From JAWKWA01 sp041397765 (GTDB taxonomy: Bacteria > Pseudomonadota > Alphaproteobacteria > Rhizobiales > Hyphomicrobiaceae), in assembly GCA_041397765.1 (NCBI GenBank), contig JAWKWA010000005.1, positions 124,001 through 188,000 on the forward strand: 64,000 bases of DNA, given 5' to 3'. This document shows, in pieces, positions 62,461 through 64,000 of this stretch (positions are counted from its first letter, which is position 1; the number at the start of each line of letters is the position of its first letter). The notes beneath the pieces were generated by a model that was not told the DNA's origin, did no database searches, and saw only the letters and a list, made by a program, of their open reading frames with translations. The translations under genes were made by a program, and so were the position numbers.

Positions 62461-63225
62461 ATGAGCGGCGCAGACGAGGACCAGGCGGGCGGGATCGTCA
62501 CGGCGGCGATGCTGGTGATCGGCGACGAGATCCTGTCGGGCCGCACCAAGGACAAGAACATCGGCTTCCTCGCCGAGCACCTGACGATGATCGGCATCAG
62601 GCTGAAAGAGGTGCGGATCGTCGCCGACGACGAGCGCGCGATCATCGAGGCGCTGAACGCGCTGCGTGACCGCTACGACTACGTGTTCACCTCGGGCGGC
62701 ATCGGTCCGACCCATGACGACATCACCGCCGATGCCATCGCCCGGGCTTTCGGTGTCGCCATCGACATCGATCCGCGCGCGGTCGCGCTGATGCAGCCGC
62801 ACTATGAGGCGCGCGGCCTCGAGCTGACGCCGACACGGCTGCGCATGGCGCGCATTCCCGCCGGGGCCGAGCTCGTCGCCAATCCGGTGTCGATCGCGCC
62901 GGGCTTTCGCATCGGCAATGTCGTCGTCATGGCCGGCGTGCCGAACATCATGCAGGCGATGCTGCTCTCCGTGACACCTGAGTTGCGTACCGGGCGGCGC
63001 ATGCTGTCGGAGACGCTGACGGTGTGGCGGCCGGAAAGCGAGATCGCCGAGATCCTGCGGGCGAGCCAGACGGCGTTCCCCGACGTGCCGATGGGCAGCT
63101 ATCCCTTCGTCGAGGCCGGCCGGTTCGGGGCACAGCTCGTGCTGCGTTCGACCGATCCGCAGCGTCTCGCCGCAGCGCTCGCCGAATTGAGAACGGCCCT
63201 CACCGCCGCCGGCCTCATTTCCTGA
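62461..63225 (+). CDS. CinA-like molybdopterin-binding-domain protein
   Basis: A 254-residue protein with the MoaB/MogA fold found in the N-terminal half of CinA (competence/damage-inducible protein A). AMLVIGDEILSGRTKDKNIGFLAEHL and FTSGGIGPTHDDITADAIARAFG are diagnostic. The C-terminal nicotinamide-nucleotide amidase domain of CinA is absent, as in the short single-domain form common in Alphaproteobacteria. ATG 62461 has GGAGAAGG seven bases upstream. Role not established. Confidence 0.88.
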   Translation: MSGADEDQAGGIVTAAMLVIGDEILSGRTKDKNIGFLAEHLTMIGIRLKEVRIVADDERAIIEALNALRDRYDYVFTSGGIGPTHDDITADAIARAFGVAIDIDPRAVALMQPHYEARGLELTPTRLRMARIPAGAELVANPVSIAPGFRIGNVVVMAGVPNIMQAMLLSVTPELRTGRRMLSETLTVWRPESEIAEILRASQTAFPDVPMGSYPFVEAGRFGAQLVLRSTDPQRLAAALAELRTALTAAGLIS

Positions 63226-63481
63226 TCCGGCTCGCCCCGACCCGCGGGCGGACGTCGTGGCATCCCCCGACACCGGCGGGTCATCGCAACATCCACCGGC
63301 CCCGTGGGAGCGACCGGCGGCGCCCCGTTCGCCGATGTCAGGCGCCGCGCGGGAGCTGGCGACTTTCGCCGGAATTGCCGGTCGGAATTGCGGGCCTTGC
63401 CGGGGGAACGGCCGCGCGGCACTCTCACCCCCGGCGCCGCCGAGCAGGGAGCCCGGCGCGATCGGACAGGGAGACGGCGAC

Positions 63482-64000
63482 ATGACGGAGCAATCGGCCG
63501 GCGGGGCGACGCGGGCGAACCGGGCCTTCACCGGCATCGCCACCTTCATGCGGGCACCGCATCAGAGCGATCTCGCCGGCCTCGACGCCGACGTCGCCGT
63601 CCTCGGCGTGCCTTTCGACGAGGGCTCGCCCTTCGCGCCGGGCTCGCGCTTTGCGCCGCGCACCATCCGCGAGCATTCGATGCGCCTCGGCAGCTCCGGC
63701 CTCTACGACATCGAGAACGACCGCCACTATCTGCGCGAGCTGCTCGGCCGCCGCCGCCTCGCCGATGCCGGCGACGTCGACATCCTGCCGAGCCGGGCCG
63801 ACCTCTCCATGGCCAATCTGACGCGCGACGTCGCCATGATCCGCGAGCGCGGCGCCCGGCCGATCGTCGTCGGCGGCGACCACACCATCACCTTTCCCGT
63901 CGTGCGCGCCTTCGACGAGCCGATCCACGTCATCCAGCTCGATGCCCATCTCGACTATTTCCCGGTCATGCAGGACATGACCTACACCAACGGCCAGGCC
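63482..64000 (+). CDS. speB: Agmatinase/ureohydrolase, 3' end beyond the window
   Basis: The first 173 codons of an arginase-superfamily enzyme that hydrolyses agmatine (or a guanidino acid) to putrescine and urea. Family opening AVLGVPFDEGSPFAPGSRFAPRTIREHSMR, and manganese ligands H134 (VGGDHTITF) and D154, H156, D158 (QLDAHLDYF) are present. ATG 63482 follows GGGAG by eight bases. Products of this enzyme would feed the putrescine/GABA genes at 41332-44638. The assignment to agmatinase rather than guanidinobutyrase is tentative. Confidence 0.85.
   Translation, partial: MTEQSAGGATRANRAFTGIATFMRAPHQSDLAGLDADVAVLGVPFDEGSPFAPGSRFAPRTIREHSMRLGSSGLYDIENDRHYLRELLGRRRLADAGDVDILPSRADLSMANLTRDVAMIRERGARPIVVGGDHTITFPVVRAFDEPIHVIQLDAHLDYFPVMQDMTYTNGQA

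Overview
The window is dense, very GC-rich, single-chromosome-like DNA from an alphaproteobacterium, most probably of the order Hyphomicrobiales (Rhizobiales). The evidence is the pheA-kdsB-cycM block, a YejA1A2BEF peptide importer with two binding proteins, class I lysyl-tRNA synthetase, the adenosylcobalamin-dependent ribonucleotide reductase NrdJ, NDUFA12, DUF1465, DUF1344 and DUF2155 proteins, a CtrA-like box and an SHP/DHC haem-protein cluster. No prophage, integrase, insertion sequence or CRISPR array was seen.

Layout. 1-10310: prephenate dehydratase (cut by the window edge) and KdsB on the minus strand, then membrane-anchored cytochrome CycM and the five-gene Yej ABC importer on the plus strand. 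10376-19858: a covalent-flavin dimethylglycine/sarcosine dehydrogenase-like enzyme divergent from an EamA exporter, a lone AIPR-type phage-defence candidate, a TPR lipid- or periplasm-bound protein, a GST, a TerB-like protein and an old-yellow-enzyme/trimethylamine-dehydrogenase-like flavoprotein. 20194-28947: lysyl-tRNA synthetase (frameshifted), a methyltransferase, and an envelope block (OafA-like acyltransferase, LpxK, and an acyltransferase-WaaA fusion), then a tyrosine-phosphatase-like protein. 28948-34379: a three-hairpin small-RNA candidate behind a CtrA-like box, DUF1465, a Bcr/CflA efflux pump, and an operon combining a heterodimeric class I CoA-transferase (subunit B frameshifted) with a class III CoA-transferase. 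34512-41208: YghU, the DHC / SHP / cytochrome b561-DHC redox cluster, a GMC oxidoreductase with an isopropylmalate-dehydrogenase-like enzyme, and tRNA-Gln(CUG). 41332-48509: ornithine cyclodeaminase family protein (frameshifted), a PuuR-like regulator with a clear operator in front of gabT, then glutaryl-CoA dehydrogenase and a glutarate CoA-transferase candidate, suggesting putrescine/GABA or 5-aminovalerate-glutarate catabolism. 48680-55893: small secreted proteins, a TPR-cytochrome c fusion, a two-subunit sarcosine/opine-oxidase-like flavoenzyme, DUF2155, a methyltransferase and NDUFA12. 55894-64000: nrdJ with an NrdR-type box, a repeat-containing unknown protein, a molybdopterin-binding-domain protein and the start of an agmatinase gene.

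Three themes recur: oxidative demethylation or oxidation of amines (10376, 17897, 51091-53720), CoA-thioester catabolism of small dicarboxylates (31552-34379, 44773-48509) and lipopolysaccharide assembly (kdsB, lpxK, waaA, OafA).

The most unusual observations are: (i) a roughly 175-bp dispersed element containing two tandem 30-bp GC-rich palindromes, present twice in opposite orientation (36622-36796 and 54441-54621); (ii) an orphan small-RNA candidate with three perfect hairpins at about 29080-29178; (iii) the fusion of a DUF374-type acyltransferase to WaaA; (iv) duplicated diheme cytochromes, one fused to cytochrome b561, around an SHP gene; and (v) single-base frameshifts in three conserved genes (lysS, CoA-transferase B, ornithine cyclodeaminase), each at a short homopolymer, plus a fourth frame break in a 27-nt coding repeat. 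The frameshift pattern suggests residual sequencing error as much as gene decay.
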